A program made the translations under genes and the position numbers. Positions 7,315-16,402 of a stretch of DNA of 64,000 nt are shown here, one piece after another. The stretch covers positions 1 through 64,000 of the forward strand of contig CAWJCM010000006.1 of assembly GCA_963841405.1 (NCBI GenBank), given 5' to 3'. The first letter of the stretch is position 1. Each line of letters opens with the position of its first letter. The DNA comes from DATBLE01 sp963841405. GTDB taxonomy: Bacteria > Actinomycetota > Thermoleophilia > Gaiellales > Gaiellaceae. The notes under the pieces were generated by a model, which was not told the origin of the DNA, did not search any database, and worked only from the letters and a program-made list of their open reading frames with translations.

Positions 7315-8874
7315 ATGCTGCTCACCTCGCAGGTGGAGCGCGACAGCGGCCTCTTTGCGCGGCGGCGCGACCGGATGGCGGGCCTCGTCGCAGAGCTGCG
7401 CGAGCGCACCGCACAGGTCGCGGCCGGCGGCGGAGAGCAGTCGGTGGACCGGCATCGCTCGCGCGGGAAGCTCACGGCCCGCGAGCGCATCGACCTCCTG
7501 GTCGACCCGGACAGCGCCTTTCTCGAGCTCTCCGCATTGGCCGCCTGGGACGTGTACGACGGCCAGGCGCCGTCGGCCGGAATCGTCACCGGCGTCGGGA
7601 TCGTCGAGGGCCGCGAGTGCGTGGTCGTCGCCAACGACGCGACCGTGAAGGGCGGCACGTACTTCCCGCTGACCGTGAAGAAGCACCTGCGCGCGCAGGA
7701 GATCGCCGAGCAGAACCGGCTGCCGTGCCTGTACCTGGTCGACTCGGGCGGGGCCTTCCTGCCGCTGCAGGCTGAGGTCTTCCCCGACCGCGAGCACTTC
7801 GGGCGGATCTTCTTCAACCAGGCGCGGATGTCGGCCAAGGGGATCGCCCAGATCGCCGTCGTCATGGGCTCCTGCACGGCCGGCGGCGCCTACGTGCCGG
7901 CGATGTCGGACGAGACGGTGATCGTCCGCGGGACGGGCACCATCTTCATCGGCGGCCCGCCGCTGGTGAAGGCGGCGACCGGCCAGGAGGTGACGCCCGA
8001 GGAGCTCGGCGGCGCCGACGTGCACACACGGCAGTCGGGCGTCGCCGACCACTACGCGACGAGCGACGAGCACGCGCTCGCGATCGCGCGGTCGATCGTG
8101 CGGAACCTGGCCCGGAGGAAGCCCGAGCCGCCCTGGGAAGCCGCCGCCCCCGATGCCCCGGCGGTCGATCCCGCGGACCTCTACGGCCTCATCCCGGAGA
8201 GCTTCCGCGAGCAGGTCGACGTCCGCGAGATCGTCGCGAGGCTCGTCGACGGCAGCCGCTTCCACGAGTTCAAGGCGCTGTACGGCGAGACGCTCGTCTG
8301 CGGCTTCGGCCGGATCGAGGGCTTCCCCGTCGGGATCCTCGCCTCGAACGGCGTCCTCTTCGCCGAGTCGTCCCAGAAGGGCGCGCACTTCGTCGAGCTC
8401 GCCTGCAAGCGCAGGGTGCCGCTCGTCTTCCTCCAGAACATCACCGGCTTCATGGTCGGCAAGGAGTACGAAGCCGGCGGCATCGCCCGCGACGGCGCCA
8501 AGCTGGTGACGGCGGTCGCCTGTGCCGAGGTGCCGAAGTTCACGGTCGTGATCGGCGGCTCGTTCGGGGCGGGCAACTACGGGATGTGCGGCCGGGCGTA
8601 CTCGCCGCGACAGCTCTGGATGTGGCCGAACGCGCGCATCTCGGTGATGGGCGGCGAGCAGGCCGCGACCGTCCTGACGATGGTCGGCGACGCCGACCCC
8701 GGCGAGATCACCTCGAAATACGAGCAGGAGGGCAGCCCGTACTACTCGAGCGCACGGCTCTGGGACGACGGGATCATCGACCCGTTCGACACGCGCCGCG
8801 TGCTCGCGCTCGGCATCTCCGCAGCGCTGAACGCGCCGATCCCGGAGACGACCTTCGGCGTCTTCCGGATGTAG
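7315..8874 (+). CDS. mccB: Methylcrotonyl-CoA carboxylase beta subunit (carboxyltransferase)
   Basis: 519 residues, normal for the family. Diagnostic segments include NDATVKGGTYFPLTVKKH, SGGAFLPLQAEVFPD, ARMSAKGIAQIAVVMGSC and IGGSFGAGNYGMCGRAY, which resemble MCC beta more than propionyl-CoA carboxylase beta. It transfers carboxybiotin to 3-methylcrotonyl-CoA in leucine degradation, in complex with the biotinylated alpha subunit, whose gene is at 12910. A crotonase between them (9723) suggests one pathway, although secreted-protein genes intervene. Substrate specificity is inferred from sequence resemblance. Confidence 0.88.
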   Translation: MLLTSQVERDSGLFARRRDRMAGLVAELRERTAQVAAGGGEQSVDRHRSRGKLTARERIDLLVDPDSAFLELSALAAWDVYDGQAPSAGIVTGVGIVEGRECVVVANDATVKGGTYFPLTVKKHLRAQEIAEQNRLPCLYLVDSGGAFLPLQAEVFPDREHFGRIFFNQARMSAKGIAQIAVVMGSCTAGGAYVPAMSDETVIVRGTGTIFIGGPPLVKAATGQEVTPEELGGADVHTRQSGVADHYATSDEHALAIARSIVRNLARRKPEPPWEAAAPDAPAVDPADLYGLIPESFREQVDVREIVARLVDGSRFHEFKALYGETLVCGFGRIEGFPVGILASNGVLFAESSQKGAHFVELACKRRVPLVFLQNITGFMVGKEYEAGGIARDGAKLVTAVACAEVPKFTVVIGGSFGAGNYGMCGRAYSPRQLWMWPNARISVMGGEQAATVLTMVGDADPGEITSKYEQEGSPYYSSARLWDDGIIDPFDTRRVLALGISAALNAPIPETTFGVFRM

Positions 8875-8940
8875 CCCCGGCGGGCGACGCCCGTCCGTTG
8901 CAGCCATTACGATCCCGCCACCCTGACAAGGAGGTTGTTC

Positions 8941-9513
8941 GTGAAAGGCAGGATCCCCAGGCCGTCACCGGCCATGGTCGTTGCGTGTCTCGCCCTGACG
9001 GTTGCACTCGGCGGAGGAAGCTATGCCGCAACTTCGAGCAGCGCCGTACCGCAGAAGGCGAATGCGAACGCCGTCAAGTCGAGCACGCAGGCAGGCCCGA
9101 GAGGCCCCAGAGGCTTCAGGGGGCCCAGAGGCTTCAGAGGCCTGAGGGGGCTCAGAGGCTTGCCCGGCCCGGTAGGCTTGCCCGGCCCGGCAGGCCCCGC
9201 TGGCCCGGCGGGCGCGAAGGGCGAAAAGGGCGACTCGGCCAGCGCGCTCTGGGCTTTGATCGACAGCAACGGCACGCTCATCCGCAACAAGGGTGTCACG
9301 TCGGCCCAGAAGCTCGGAACCGGTTCGTATCAGGTGATCTTCAACCAGGCCGTGACGAACTGCAGCTCCCTCGCGACACTGTACGGATCGTCCGGTGAGG
9401 TGGCGTCAACTCCGGACATCCTCGGAGTCGTTGCCGGCCGGGTGAATGTGAACACTTTCAGCAGCGCCGGAGCGGCCACCGACAAGGTGTTCCAGGTGGC
9501 CGTCTTCTGCTGA
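8941..9513 (+). CDS. Secreted collagen-like (Gly-X-Y) protein
   Basis: 190 residues. The GTG at 8941 is chosen because AAGGAGG lies 6 bases upstream; an in-frame TTG at 8935 would leave no spacer. Residues ~10-32 form a signal peptide (SPAMVVACLALTVALGGGSYAA). Residues ~52-97 are a collagen-like Gly-X-Y run (GPRGPRGFRGPRGFRGL, continuing GPAGPAGPAG, ending GEKGD). The C-terminal ~95 residues are a compact domain with two Cys (NCSSL and a terminal FC), possibly disulfide-linked. The DNA of the run is itself repetitive. Likely a cell-surface protein of unknown role. A strong terminator follows immediately. Confidence 0.85.
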   Translation: MKGRIPRPSPAMVVACLALTVALGGGSYAATSSSAVPQKANANAVKSSTQAGPRGPRGFRGPRGFRGLRGLRGLPGPVGLPGPAGPAGPAGAKGEKGDSASALWALIDSNGTLIRNKGVTSAQKLGTGSYQVIFNQAVTNCSSLATLYGSSGEVASTPDILGVVAGRVNVNTFSSAGAATDKVFQVAVFC

Positions 9514-9521
9514 TCGACCCA

Positions 9522-9550
9522 TTGGGGCCCGCCCTCACGGCGGGCCCCAA
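9522..9550 (+). terminator. Terminator hairpin after the collagen-like gene
   Basis: A perfect 12-bp stem (TTGGGGCCCGCC with GGCGGGCCCCAA) and a 5-base loop begin 9 bases after the stop at 9513. No T-run follows, as is common in high-GC actinomycetes. Confidence 0.75.
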
Positions 9551-9585
9551 CCACTCCGGCGGGACCGCTGCGTAGAGTTCCGCGC

Positions 9586-9726
9586 ATGCACACGATCGAA
9601 GTCTCCGACGAGGAGCTGCGCCTCCTCCAGAACGCCCTGCACGCCTACCTCGACGACTTCGGGCACGAGGAGGCCGACGTGCTCCGCGAGGTCAAGGCGC
9701 TGATCGCGAAGCTCAGCCGCGAATGA
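9586..9726 (+). CDS. Short conserved-looking protein coupled to the crotonase
   Basis: A 46-residue ORF, MHTIEVSDEELRLLQNAL onward, ending IAKLSRE. It is strongly helical and acidic, with two amphipathic helices. Its TGA overlaps the ATG of the crotonase gene (ATGA), so it is translated as part of the same message. Acidic short proteins of this form are often found beside metabolic genes in actinobacteria, but I cannot name a function. Confidence 0.65.
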   Translation: MHTIEVSDEELRLLQNALHAYLDDFGHEEADVLREVKALIAKLSRE

Positions 9727-10490
9727 GCGCCCTCCGCGTTGAGCGCGACGGGGGCATCCTCCGCATCACGCTCGCGCGTCCGGAGCGGCGGAACGCGTTC
9801 GACGCAGAGCTGATCCGGGAACTGGGCGAGGCGTTCGCCGAGGTCGGCAACGCCCGCGCGGTCGTGCTCGGCGGCGACGGCCCGAGCTTCTGCGCCGGCG
9901 CCGACGTCGAGTGGCAACGGGCATCGATCGACCTGACCTACGAGGACAACGTCGAGGACTATCGGCGTCTCTACCGGATGCTCCAGGCGATCGACCGCTG
10001 CCCCGCGCCGGTGGTGGCGCGGGTCCACGGATTCGCGCTGGGCGGCGGCGCGGGGCTGGCTGCCTGCGCGGACATCGCCGTTGCCGCCGAGGACGCGGTC
10101 TTCGGCTTCTCCGAGGTCCGGCTCGGGATCATTCCCGGCGTGATCTCGCCGATGGTGATCGCGAAGATCGGCCCGGCGGCGGCGCGACGGTACTTCCTCA
10201 CCGGCGAGCACTTCGACGCCCGCACGGCGCTGCGGATCGGGCTGGTCGACGAGGTCGCGGCCGACGCCGACGAGGCGGTCGATCGGGTCGTCGACGGCAT
10301 CCTCGCCGGCGGCCCGAGCGCAGTCCGCGAGGCCAAGCGGCTCGTGCTAGAGCCCGGCGATGAGGACGACCTGCTCGCCCGCGCCGCGGAACGGCGCGCG
10401 AGCCCGGAGGGCCAGGAGGGGCTGCGGGCCTTTCTCGGCTCGCGGGGTGGTGAGAGGGTCCATCCCTCGTGGCACCCCGAGCACGGTTAG
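9723..10490 (+). CDS. Enoyl-CoA hydratase/isomerase family protein, candidate methylglutaconyl-CoA hydratase
   Basis: 255 residues of crotonase fold. The oxyanion-hole segments are SFCAGADVEW and ARVHGFALGGGAGL; the active-site region is FSEVRLGIIPGVISP. The Ile-Pro-Gly-Val-Ile-Ser pattern and location between MCC beta and alpha subunit genes fit methylglutaconyl-CoA hydratase of leucine degradation. A generic enoyl-CoA hydratase cannot be excluded. Cytoplasmic. Translationally coupled to the 46-residue ORF before it. Confidence 0.82.
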   Translation: MSALRVERDGGILRITLARPERRNAFDAELIRELGEAFAEVGNARAVVLGGDGPSFCAGADVEWQRASIDLTYEDNVEDYRRLYRMLQAIDRCPAPVVARVHGFALGGGAGLAACADIAVAAEDAVFGFSEVRLGIIPGVISPMVIAKIGPAAARRYFLTGEHFDARTALRIGLVDEVAADADEAVDRVVDGILAGGPSAVREAKRLVLEPGDEDDLLARAAERRASPEGQEGLRAFLGSRGGERVHPSWHPEHG

Positions 10491-10499
10491 CGCTCGTCC

Positions 10500-10565
10500 A
10501 GAACGAGGTTAATTTTCTATTAGAATGTGATTAGAAGCAAGGACTGATGGATATCGTCGTCAGCG
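10500..10565 (+). promoter_or_regulatory. AT-rich upstream region of the Ig-like repeat gene
   Basis: The stretch at about 10508-10540 (ttaattttctattagaatg, then tgattagaagc) is conspicuously AT-rich between two GC-rich genes, so it probably carries the promoter for the secreted repeat protein. I do not assign exact boxes. Confidence 0.35.
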
Positions 10566-12860
10566 ATGAGTCGCTGGACGAGCCTTTCCGTCGCTTTCGC
10601 TTTCGCTCTCGCTCTCGGAGTCGCGGCCTTCGCGACGGCGAGCAGCGCCTCCGACACGGCGATACCTGCCAACCAGTCGCCGCCGACCGTCGTCGGCGCC
10701 GCTGTCGAGGGCAGCGTGCTGATCGTCCACCACGGCCGCTGGCAGAGCGACTCGGCGGTTTCGATCGCCTACCAGTGGCGCCGGTGCCTGGCCGACGGGA
10801 CCGGCTGTATCGACGTCTCAGGCGCGACCGACCGCATCTACACCCCGAACCCGGCCGACATCGGCCACACGCTCCGCGTGGTCGAGACGGCGACGAATCG
10901 CGACGGCCCGGCTGCAGCTCTCTCGGCAGTCACGCGCGCCGTTGCAGCGCTGCCAGCAGCCGGGCCGCACAACACAGCGCCTCCCACCGTCGCCGGGTCC
11001 GCGGTCGCCGGCGGGCAACTGACTGCGACGAACGGAACCTGGACGGGCACCGCGCCGATCCGCTTCTCGTACAAGTGGCGCCGCTGCACGCCGGCCGGAG
11101 GCGACTGCGGCGAGACCTTGGCCCGCTCGCGCGTGTACAGGCCTTCCTCCGACGACGTGAATCGGACGCTCCGCGTGCTGGTGACCGCGCACGGCCCTGC
11201 CGGCAACGCCGCTGCCCTCTCCAACCCGACCGGCCGAATCGCCAAGGCGCCGTCCCCCCCGCCGCAGAACCGCTCCCTGCCGCGGATCCAGGGGCTGCCG
11301 CGGCAGAGCCAGCAACTGACGGCTGATCGCGGCAACTGGGCGAACTCGCCGACCAGCTTCGCGTACACCTGGCTCCGCTGCGACTCCTCGGGGAACGGCT
11401 GCGCGGGCATCCCGGGAGCGCACGGATCGTTCTACAACCTGACCTCTTCGGACGTCGCGCACACTATCCGCCTCCAGGTCGACGCGCGCAACGCGGGCGG
11501 ACTGCGTAGAGCCTTTTCCGTGCCGACGGCGGTCGTCGCCGCGACGCAGCCCGCTGCAGCCGCCGGGAAGCCAGCCAACACCGTCCGGCCGTCGGTCTCC
11601 GGCACCGCGCAGGAAGGCAATACGCTGACCGGCAACCGCGGGTCGTGGACGAACAACCCGACCAGCTACAACTATTCGTGGCGTCGCTGCGACCGGAGCG
11701 GCAACCACTGCGACTCGATCGGCGGCGCCGAGGCGACGAGCTACACGCTGAGGAGCAAGGACGTCGGCTCGACGATCCGGTTCCGCGTGCAGGCACGCAA
11801 TTCGTCCGGCTCCGACAAGGCCACCTCCAACCAGACGTCGGTCGTCCGAGCCGCGGCGAAGCCCGGGAACACCTCGCCGCCGACGATCTCCGGGACGCCG
11901 GCCGAGGGAGCGACGCTCTCCGCCGCGAACGGCAGCTGGACACACGGGCCGACCTCCTACGCCTACAACTGGTACCGCTGCGACCGCAACGGCAACAACT
12001 GCGCCGCGATCGGCGGTGCCCACTCGACCTCCTACCGGCTGACCTCCGCGGACGTGGGCGCCACGCTGCGCCTGCAGGTGACCGCGCGCAACTCCGAAGG
12101 CAGCAGCTCGGCGACCTCGGTGCCGACCCCGGTGATCGTGACGTCGGCCAGGGCGCCCGTGAACAAGGCGGCGCCGACGATCTCGGGGATCGCGGCGGTC
12201 GGGCAGGTGTTGACGATGAGCAGAGGGAGCTGGAACGAGTCGCCGACCAGCTACCGCTATCAGTGGCTTCGTTGCGACGGTAACGGCAACGCCTGTGTCG
12301 CGATCGCGGGGGCCGTCGGCACGACCTGGCGGATCTTGCCTGCATCGGTGGGGCACAGGATCCGTGCTCGCGTGACGGCATCGAACGCGGGCGGCTCGAC
12401 GCCGGCAACCTCCGCCCCGACCGCGGTGGTCGGGGGCACGCCGCCTCCTCCGCCCCCCGTGGCCGGCTGCCCGGCCGGTGGCGGCCCCGACCTGGTGACG
12501 AGGATCTCGCCCCCCGCCCGGCTTCTCGTCAACACGTTCCAGGCCACGCCGCGGGTGGTCACGCGCCGGACATCTGCGGTGGTCGTCCGCTTCCACGTCA
12601 CCTCGAGCTGCGGGCATCCGGTGCAGGGGGCGCTGGTGTACGCGACCGCAACGCCGTACAACCAGTTCGCGATCCCGCCCGAGGCCGCGACCAACTCCAA
12701 CGGCTGGGCCACGCTCGTCTTCAACCGCCTGCGCGGCTTCCCGGTCAGCGGGCACCAGCAGCTGATCGCCGTCTTCGTCCGGGCGCGCAAGCCGGGCGAG
12801 AACCTGCTCGGCGGGATCTCCACCCGCAGGCTCGTCTCCATCCCCGTCCGGCTCGGCTGA
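10566..12860 (+). CDS. Secreted protein with tandem Ig-like repeats
   Basis: 764 residues with an N-terminal signal peptide (LSVAFAFALALGVAAFATA). The body is about seven ~85-90-residue repeats. Each has P-x-I-x-G near its start, a G-x-W, then Y-x-W-x-R-C, a second Cys after about 8 residues (NGNxC), and a D-V-G-x-T-L-R-like segment ending in an S/T-rich linker. The paired Cys in each repeat probably form a disulfide. The last ~120 residues differ: a beta-sandwich of the kind in carboxypeptidase-regulatory-like domains (GHPVQGALVYATATP, GWATLVFNRL). Likely an extracellular or surface adhesin-like protein. A terminator hairpin follows the stop. Confidence 0.85.
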   Translation: MSRWTSLSVAFAFALALGVAAFATASSASDTAIPANQSPPTVVGAAVEGSVLIVHHGRWQSDSAVSIAYQWRRCLADGTGCIDVSGATDRIYTPNPADIGHTLRVVETATNRDGPAAALSAVTRAVAALPAAGPHNTAPPTVAGSAVAGGQLTATNGTWTGTAPIRFSYKWRRCTPAGGDCGETLARSRVYRPSSDDVNRTLRVLVTAHGPAGNAAALSNPTGRIAKAPSPPPQNRSLPRIQGLPRQSQQLTADRGNWANSPTSFAYTWLRCDSSGNGCAGIPGAHGSFYNLTSSDVAHTIRLQVDARNAGGLRRAFSVPTAVVAATQPAAAAGKPANTVRPSVSGTAQEGNTLTGNRGSWTNNPTSYNYSWRRCDRSGNHCDSIGGAEATSYTLRSKDVGSTIRFRVQARNSSGSDKATSNQTSVVRAAAKPGNTSPPTISGTPAEGATLSAANGSWTHGPTSYAYNWYRCDRNGNNCAAIGGAHSTSYRLTSADVGATLRLQVTARNSEGSSSATSVPTPVIVTSARAPVNKAAPTISGIAAVGQVLTMSRGSWNESPTSYRYQWLRCDGNGNACVAIAGAVGTTWRILPASVGHRIRARVTASNAGGSTPATSAPTAVVGGTPPPPPPVAGCPAGGGPDLVTRISPPARLLVNTFQATPRVVTRRTSAVVVRFHVTSSCGHPVQGALVYATATPYNQFAIPPEAATNSNGWATLVFNRLRGFPVSGHQQLIAVFVRARKPGENLLGGISTRRLVSIPVRLG

Positions 12861-12863
12861 GCA

Positions 12864-12889
12864 GAGGGTCAGGCTGAAGCCTGACCCTC
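12864..12889 (+). terminator. Terminator hairpin after the Ig-like repeat gene
   Basis: GAGGGTCAGGC pairs with GCCTGACCCTC around a TGAA tetraloop, 3 bases after the TGA at 12860. There is no U-tract. It separates this gene from the carboxylase gene that starts at 12910. Confidence 0.75.
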
Positions 12890-12909
12890 CCGTACGATCC
12901 GACCTCGGG

Positions 12910-14520
12910 ATGAGCATCCGGAAGCTCCTGGTCGCCAATCGCGGCGAGATCGCCGTGCGCATCTTCGGCACCTGCCGCGAGCTGGGGATCGCGACCGTGG
13001 CGGTCGCAGCCCCGGACGACGCCGGAGCCCTGCACACGCGGGTCGCGGGCGAGACCGTCGAGATCTCGTCCTACCTCCACTCGGAGGCGCACATCCGAGC
13101 TGCGTCACGCGCCGGAGCCGACGCGATCCACCCCGGATACGGCTTCCTGGCCGAGAACGCCGACTTCGCCGAGGCGGTCGAGGCGGCGGGGCTCGTGTTC
13201 GTCGGCCCGACGCCGGAGGCGCTGCGCGCGGGCGGCGACAAGCTGGCGGCGAAGCGCGCCGCTCGGGAGGCGGGGGTGCCGGTGCTCGAGGAGGGAGACG
13301 CGGCGGAGCTCGGCTTTCCTCTGCTCGTGAAGGCGGCCGCGGGCGGAGGCGGCCGTGGCATGCGGATCGTCCGCTCGGCCGCGGAGCTGGCGGACGCGCT
13401 CGCAGCCGCGCGCCGCGAGGCCGGGGCGGCGTTCGGCGACGACACCGTGTTCTGCGAGCGCTACCTCGAGCGCCCTCGCCATGTCGAGATCCAGCTGCTC
13501 GGCGACGGCACGGGGGAAGCGATCGCGCTCGGCGAGCGCGAATGCTCGGTGCAGCGCCGTCACCAGAAGGTGCTGGAGGAGTCGCCGTCACCGGCTCTCG
13601 ACCCGGCTCTGCGGGCGGCGATGAGCGACGCGGCGGTCGCCTTCGCGCGCGCGATCTCGTACCGCAGCGCCGGTACGGCCGAGTTCGTACTCGACGGCGG
13701 CGAGTACTTCTTCCTGGAGCTGAACGGGCGCATCCAGGTCGAGCACCCGGTCACGGAGCTCGTCACCGGGCTCGACCTGGTCGCCGCCCAGCTCGAGCTC
13801 GCCGACGGCGGCTCGCTGTCGCAGGCACCCGAGCTGCACGGACACGCGGTCGAGGTCCGGCTGTACGCGGAGGACCCGCGTACCTTCCTCCCCCAGGCCG
13901 GCAGGCTCCAGCGGCTGCGCCTGCCAACCGGAGTGCGGGTCGACGCCGGCGTCGAGGAGGGTGACGAGGTCGGGATCGCCTACGACCCGATGATCGCGAA
14001 GCTGATCGCGCACGGGGAGACACGCGACGAGGCGCTCGACCGGCTCGCCACCGCCCTCGCCGAGACCGAGATCGAGGGCGTTGTCACGAACCTGCCGTTT
14101 CTCCGCTGGCTGGTCGCACACCCGGTGGTGCGCGCGGGCGAGACGACCACCGCTTTCCTGGTCGAGCATCGACCGCTGTCGGTGTCGCGGCCGCCGGCCC
14201 AACCGCCCTGGCGCGGCGCGTTCCGGCTCAACCTGCCGCCGCCTCCGCCCCATGCGCCGCCCGACGAGACCGTCGACGCCCACCGTCACGCGCCCGGCGC
14301 CGAGCACAGCGCCGTCAGCGCCCCGATGCCGGGCACCGTGCTCCGCGTGCTCGTCCGGAAGGGCGACCGCGTGGAACCCCGGCAGCCGCTGGTCGTGCTC
14401 GAGGCGATGAAGATGGAGACGCCGCTCGTCTCGCCCTACGCCGGGGTCGTTCAGGAGGTGCACGTCGCCGAGGGCGACCGCGTGGCCGGCGGCGCGACCG
14501 TCGTGGAGCTGGAGGAGTGA
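12910..14520 (+). CDS. mccA: Methylcrotonyl-CoA carboxylase alpha subunit (biotin carboxylase plus biotin carrier)
   Basis: 536 residues. Residues 1-~445 are biotin carboxylase: LVANRGEIAVRI, the ATP-grasp loop AAAGGGGRGMRIV, and ELNGRIQVEHPVTE, where the usual EMNTR is changed to ELNGR. The C-terminal ~70 residues are a biotinyl domain with EAMKMET, whose Lys is biotinylated. The middle linker domain is shorter than in typical ~650-residue MCC or PCC alpha subunits. It carboxylates biotin with ATP and bicarbonate for the beta subunit encoded at 7315. It could serve another acyl-CoA carboxylase; MCC is inferred from the neighbours. Confidence 0.87.
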   Translation: MSIRKLLVANRGEIAVRIFGTCRELGIATVAVAAPDDAGALHTRVAGETVEISSYLHSEAHIRAASRAGADAIHPGYGFLAENADFAEAVEAAGLVFVGPTPEALRAGGDKLAAKRAAREAGVPVLEEGDAAELGFPLLVKAAAGGGGRGMRIVRSAAELADALAAARREAGAAFGDDTVFCERYLERPRHVEIQLLGDGTGEAIALGERECSVQRRHQKVLEESPSPALDPALRAAMSDAAVAFARAISYRSAGTAEFVLDGGEYFFLELNGRIQVEHPVTELVTGLDLVAAQLELADGGSLSQAPELHGHAVEVRLYAEDPRTFLPQAGRLQRLRLPTGVRVDAGVEEGDEVGIAYDPMIAKLIAHGETRDEALDRLATALAETEIEGVVTNLPFLRWLVAHPVVRAGETTTAFLVEHRPLSVSRPPAQPPWRGAFRLNLPPPPPHAPPDETVDAHRHAPGAEHSAVSAPMPGTVLRVLVRKGDRVEPRQPLVVLEAMKMETPLVSPYAGVVQEVHVAEGDRVAGGATVVELEE

Positions 14521-14551
14521 ACGCTCGCCGCGCTTCGCGCGAGCTCGCTCG

Positions 14552-14580
14552 CACGGGGGAAAGAGCGGGTTTCCCCCGTG
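14552..14580 (+). terminator. Terminator-like hairpin, member of a dispersed GC-rich repeat
   Basis: CACGGGGGAAA pairs with TTTCCCCCGTG (11 bp, 7-base loop) about 30 bases after the stop of mccA. Flanking gagctcgctcgc resembles the flanks of the hairpins at 16375 and near 28565, suggesting a repeat family that also ends transcripts. Confidence 0.6.
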
Positions 14581-14680
14581 AACCCCCTTCCCCCTCGTTC
14601 TCGCCGAGGTCGGTTCCGGGCCGCGCCCGCCATGTCGGTCGCGTCTGCGGACACCCCCACGAGAGCCGGGAGGCGGATCC

Positions 14681-15532
14681 ATGAGCCTTCTGCAGACGGA
14701 CGATGCTCGCACGTTTCTCGACGCTGCGAGTCCGCTGCTGCTGGCCGACGAACCCCGGAACAACCTGATCCTCGGGATCGCCGGAACGCTGGTCGAGCAT
14801 CCCGACCTCTACCGGGAGAAGCGCTTCTGGCTCGTGACCGGCGACGCGGGCGAGCCCGTCGCTGCTGCGATCAGGACGCCGCCCTACAACCTCCTGCTCG
14901 GGGGTCGCCGGCCCGGACCGGCGCTCGAGGAGCTCGTGGAGGGGATCGAGGACGACCTGCCCGGCGTCGTCGGCGCGCACCCCGAGGTCGAGGAGTTCGT
15001 CCGGCTGTGGACGCGCTCGGGCGCGGTCGAGGCGCGCGTGCTGCGCGAGCAGGGTGTCTTCGCGCTCGAGCGAGTGCAGCTGGTTCCGCCAGCGCCCGGC
15101 CGGTCGCGCAGCGCGACCCGCGACGACCTGCCGCTGCTCCTCGACTGGATGGTCGCCTTCGGCGAGGAGGTGCTGGAGGAGAACGACCCCGGCCGTGCCG
15201 AGGCGCGCGAGGCCGTCGAGCACCGGCTCGGGACCGGCGGCGGCGGCTTCGAACTGTGGGAGGACGGCGGCGAAGTCGTCTCCCTGTCCGGCTGGGGCGG
15301 GCCGACGCCGAACGGGATCAGGATCGGGCCGGTGTACACGCCCCCGGAGCGACGCGGCCGCGGCTACGCGAGCACGCTCGTCGCCGGGCTCTCGCAGGCG
15401 CTGCTCGACGGCGGACGGCGCTTCTGCTTCCTCTACACCGACCTGGCCAACCCGACGTCGAACGCGATCTACGAGCGGATCGGCTACGTCAAGGCGGCCG
15501 AGTCCGCGATGGTCGCGTTCGAGCCGCGATAG
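14681..15532 (+). CDS. GNAT-family N-acetyltransferase
   Basis: 283 residues. The C-terminal half (~145-283) carries the GNAT fold: GPVYTPPERRGRGYAST is the acetyl-CoA pyrophosphate loop (R/Q-x-x-G-x-G/A type), and NPTSNAIYERIGY is the following strand-helix. The N-terminal half is a separate, poorly conserved domain, as in two-domain GNAT proteins. Substrate unknown. The stop abuts the ATG of the methyltransferase at 15533 with no gap, so they are co-transcribed. Confidence 0.85.
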   Translation: MSLLQTDDARTFLDAASPLLLADEPRNNLILGIAGTLVEHPDLYREKRFWLVTGDAGEPVAAAIRTPPYNLLLGGRRPGPALEELVEGIEDDLPGVVGAHPEVEEFVRLWTRSGAVEARVLREQGVFALERVQLVPPAPGRSRSATRDDLPLLLDWMVAFGEEVLEENDPGRAEAREAVEHRLGTGGGGFELWEDGGEVVSLSGWGGPTPNGIRIGPVYTPPERRGRGYASTLVAGLSQALLDGGRRFCFLYTDLANPTSNAIYERIGYVKAAESAMVAFEPR

Positions 15533-16402
15533 ATGGCCGAGACCCCGCTGTACGACAGCATCGGACAGACCTACGCCGAGATCCGGCGCCCGGACCCGCG
15601 GATCGCCGAGCGCCTCTGGCGGGCTCTCGGCGATGCCCGGACGGTCGTGAACGTCGGCGCGGGCACAGGCTCCTACGAACCGCCCGACCTGAGCGTGACC
15701 GCGGTCGAGCCGTCAGTGGTGATGATCGCACAGCGAGAGCCGGGTGCCGATGCCGTCGTGCAGGCGGCCGCCGAGAACCTTCCCTTCGCCGACGACACGT
15801 TCGACGCGGCGATGGCCGTCCTCACCCTCCATCACTGGCACGCACTCGATCTCGGCCTGTCCGAGCTGAAGCGCGTCGCGCGGAGGCGAGTCGTGATCGT
15901 CACCTTCGAGCGTCGCGTGTGGCCGGACCAGTGGATCGTCCGCGACTACCTGCCGGAGATCCTCGAGGATCGGTCGATGCCGGAACTGGACGACGTGCTC
16001 GCCCACCTGCCGCCGGCGACGGTCGAGCCGCTGCTCGTGCCGCGCGACTGCACGGACCGGATGTTCGCCACCCTCTGGGCCAGACCCGAGGAGTACCTCG
16101 ACCCACGAATTCGAGCGGCGACGTCCGTGTGGCACCAGCTGCCGGCAGCCGTGACCGAGCGCGCGCTCGACCATCTTCGAAGCGACCTCGAATCAGGGCT
16201 CTGGGATGCCCGCTACTCCCGCCTTCGCACTACTCCCGAGTGGGACGTCGGCCTCCGCCTGATCCGGGCGGAGCTTCGCAAGACCTACGCTGCCGCGACC
16301 GACCTTGGCGGGCGGCGGCACAGCAACGCCGTCGGTCAGTCGGCGATGCGAGCGCAGCGAGCGAGGAGGGGGCCCACGGGGGAACGGGTTCCCCCGTGCT
16401 AG
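15533..16402 (+). CDS. Class I SAM-dependent methyltransferase
   Basis: 289 residues. Motif I is VVNVGAGTGSYEP; the acidic strand-2 end is AVEPS; motif IV region is FDAAMAVLTLHHW, all of the UbiE/Methyltransf_11 type. The last ~20 residues (after KTYAAATDL) are translated from the GC-rich hairpin repeat at 16345-16398, so the natural C-terminus has probably been extended by the repeat. It runs 4 bases into the convergent SCP2 gene. Substrate unknown. Confidence 0.83.
   Translation: MAETPLYDSIGQTYAEIRRPDPRIAERLWRALGDARTVVNVGAGTGSYEPPDLSVTAVEPSVVMIAQREPGADAVVQAAAENLPFADDTFDAAMAVLTLHHWHALDLGLSELKRVARRRVVIVTFERRVWPDQWIVRDYLPEILEDRSMPELDDVLAHLPPATVEPLLVPRDCTDRMFATLWARPEEYLDPRIRAATSVWHQLPAAVTERALDHLRSDLESGLWDARYSRLRTTPEWDVGLRLIRAELRKTYAAATDLGGRRHSNAVGQSAMRAQRARRGPTGERVPPC
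16375..16398. repeat. GC-rich hairpin repeat shared with 14552 and ~28565
   Basis: CACGGGGGAAC pairs with GTTCCCCCGTG (11 bp). It is preceded by gcgagcgaggagggggcc. Sequence and flanks resemble the elements at 14521-14600 and 28540-28610. Here it lies between convergent genes and is partly coding, so it may act as a bidirectional terminator. Confidence 0.65.

Noticed and set aside
10818..13037. Long minus-strand frame of 739 codons
   Set aside because: Antisense shadow of the Ig-like repeat gene, reflecting its repeats and high GC.
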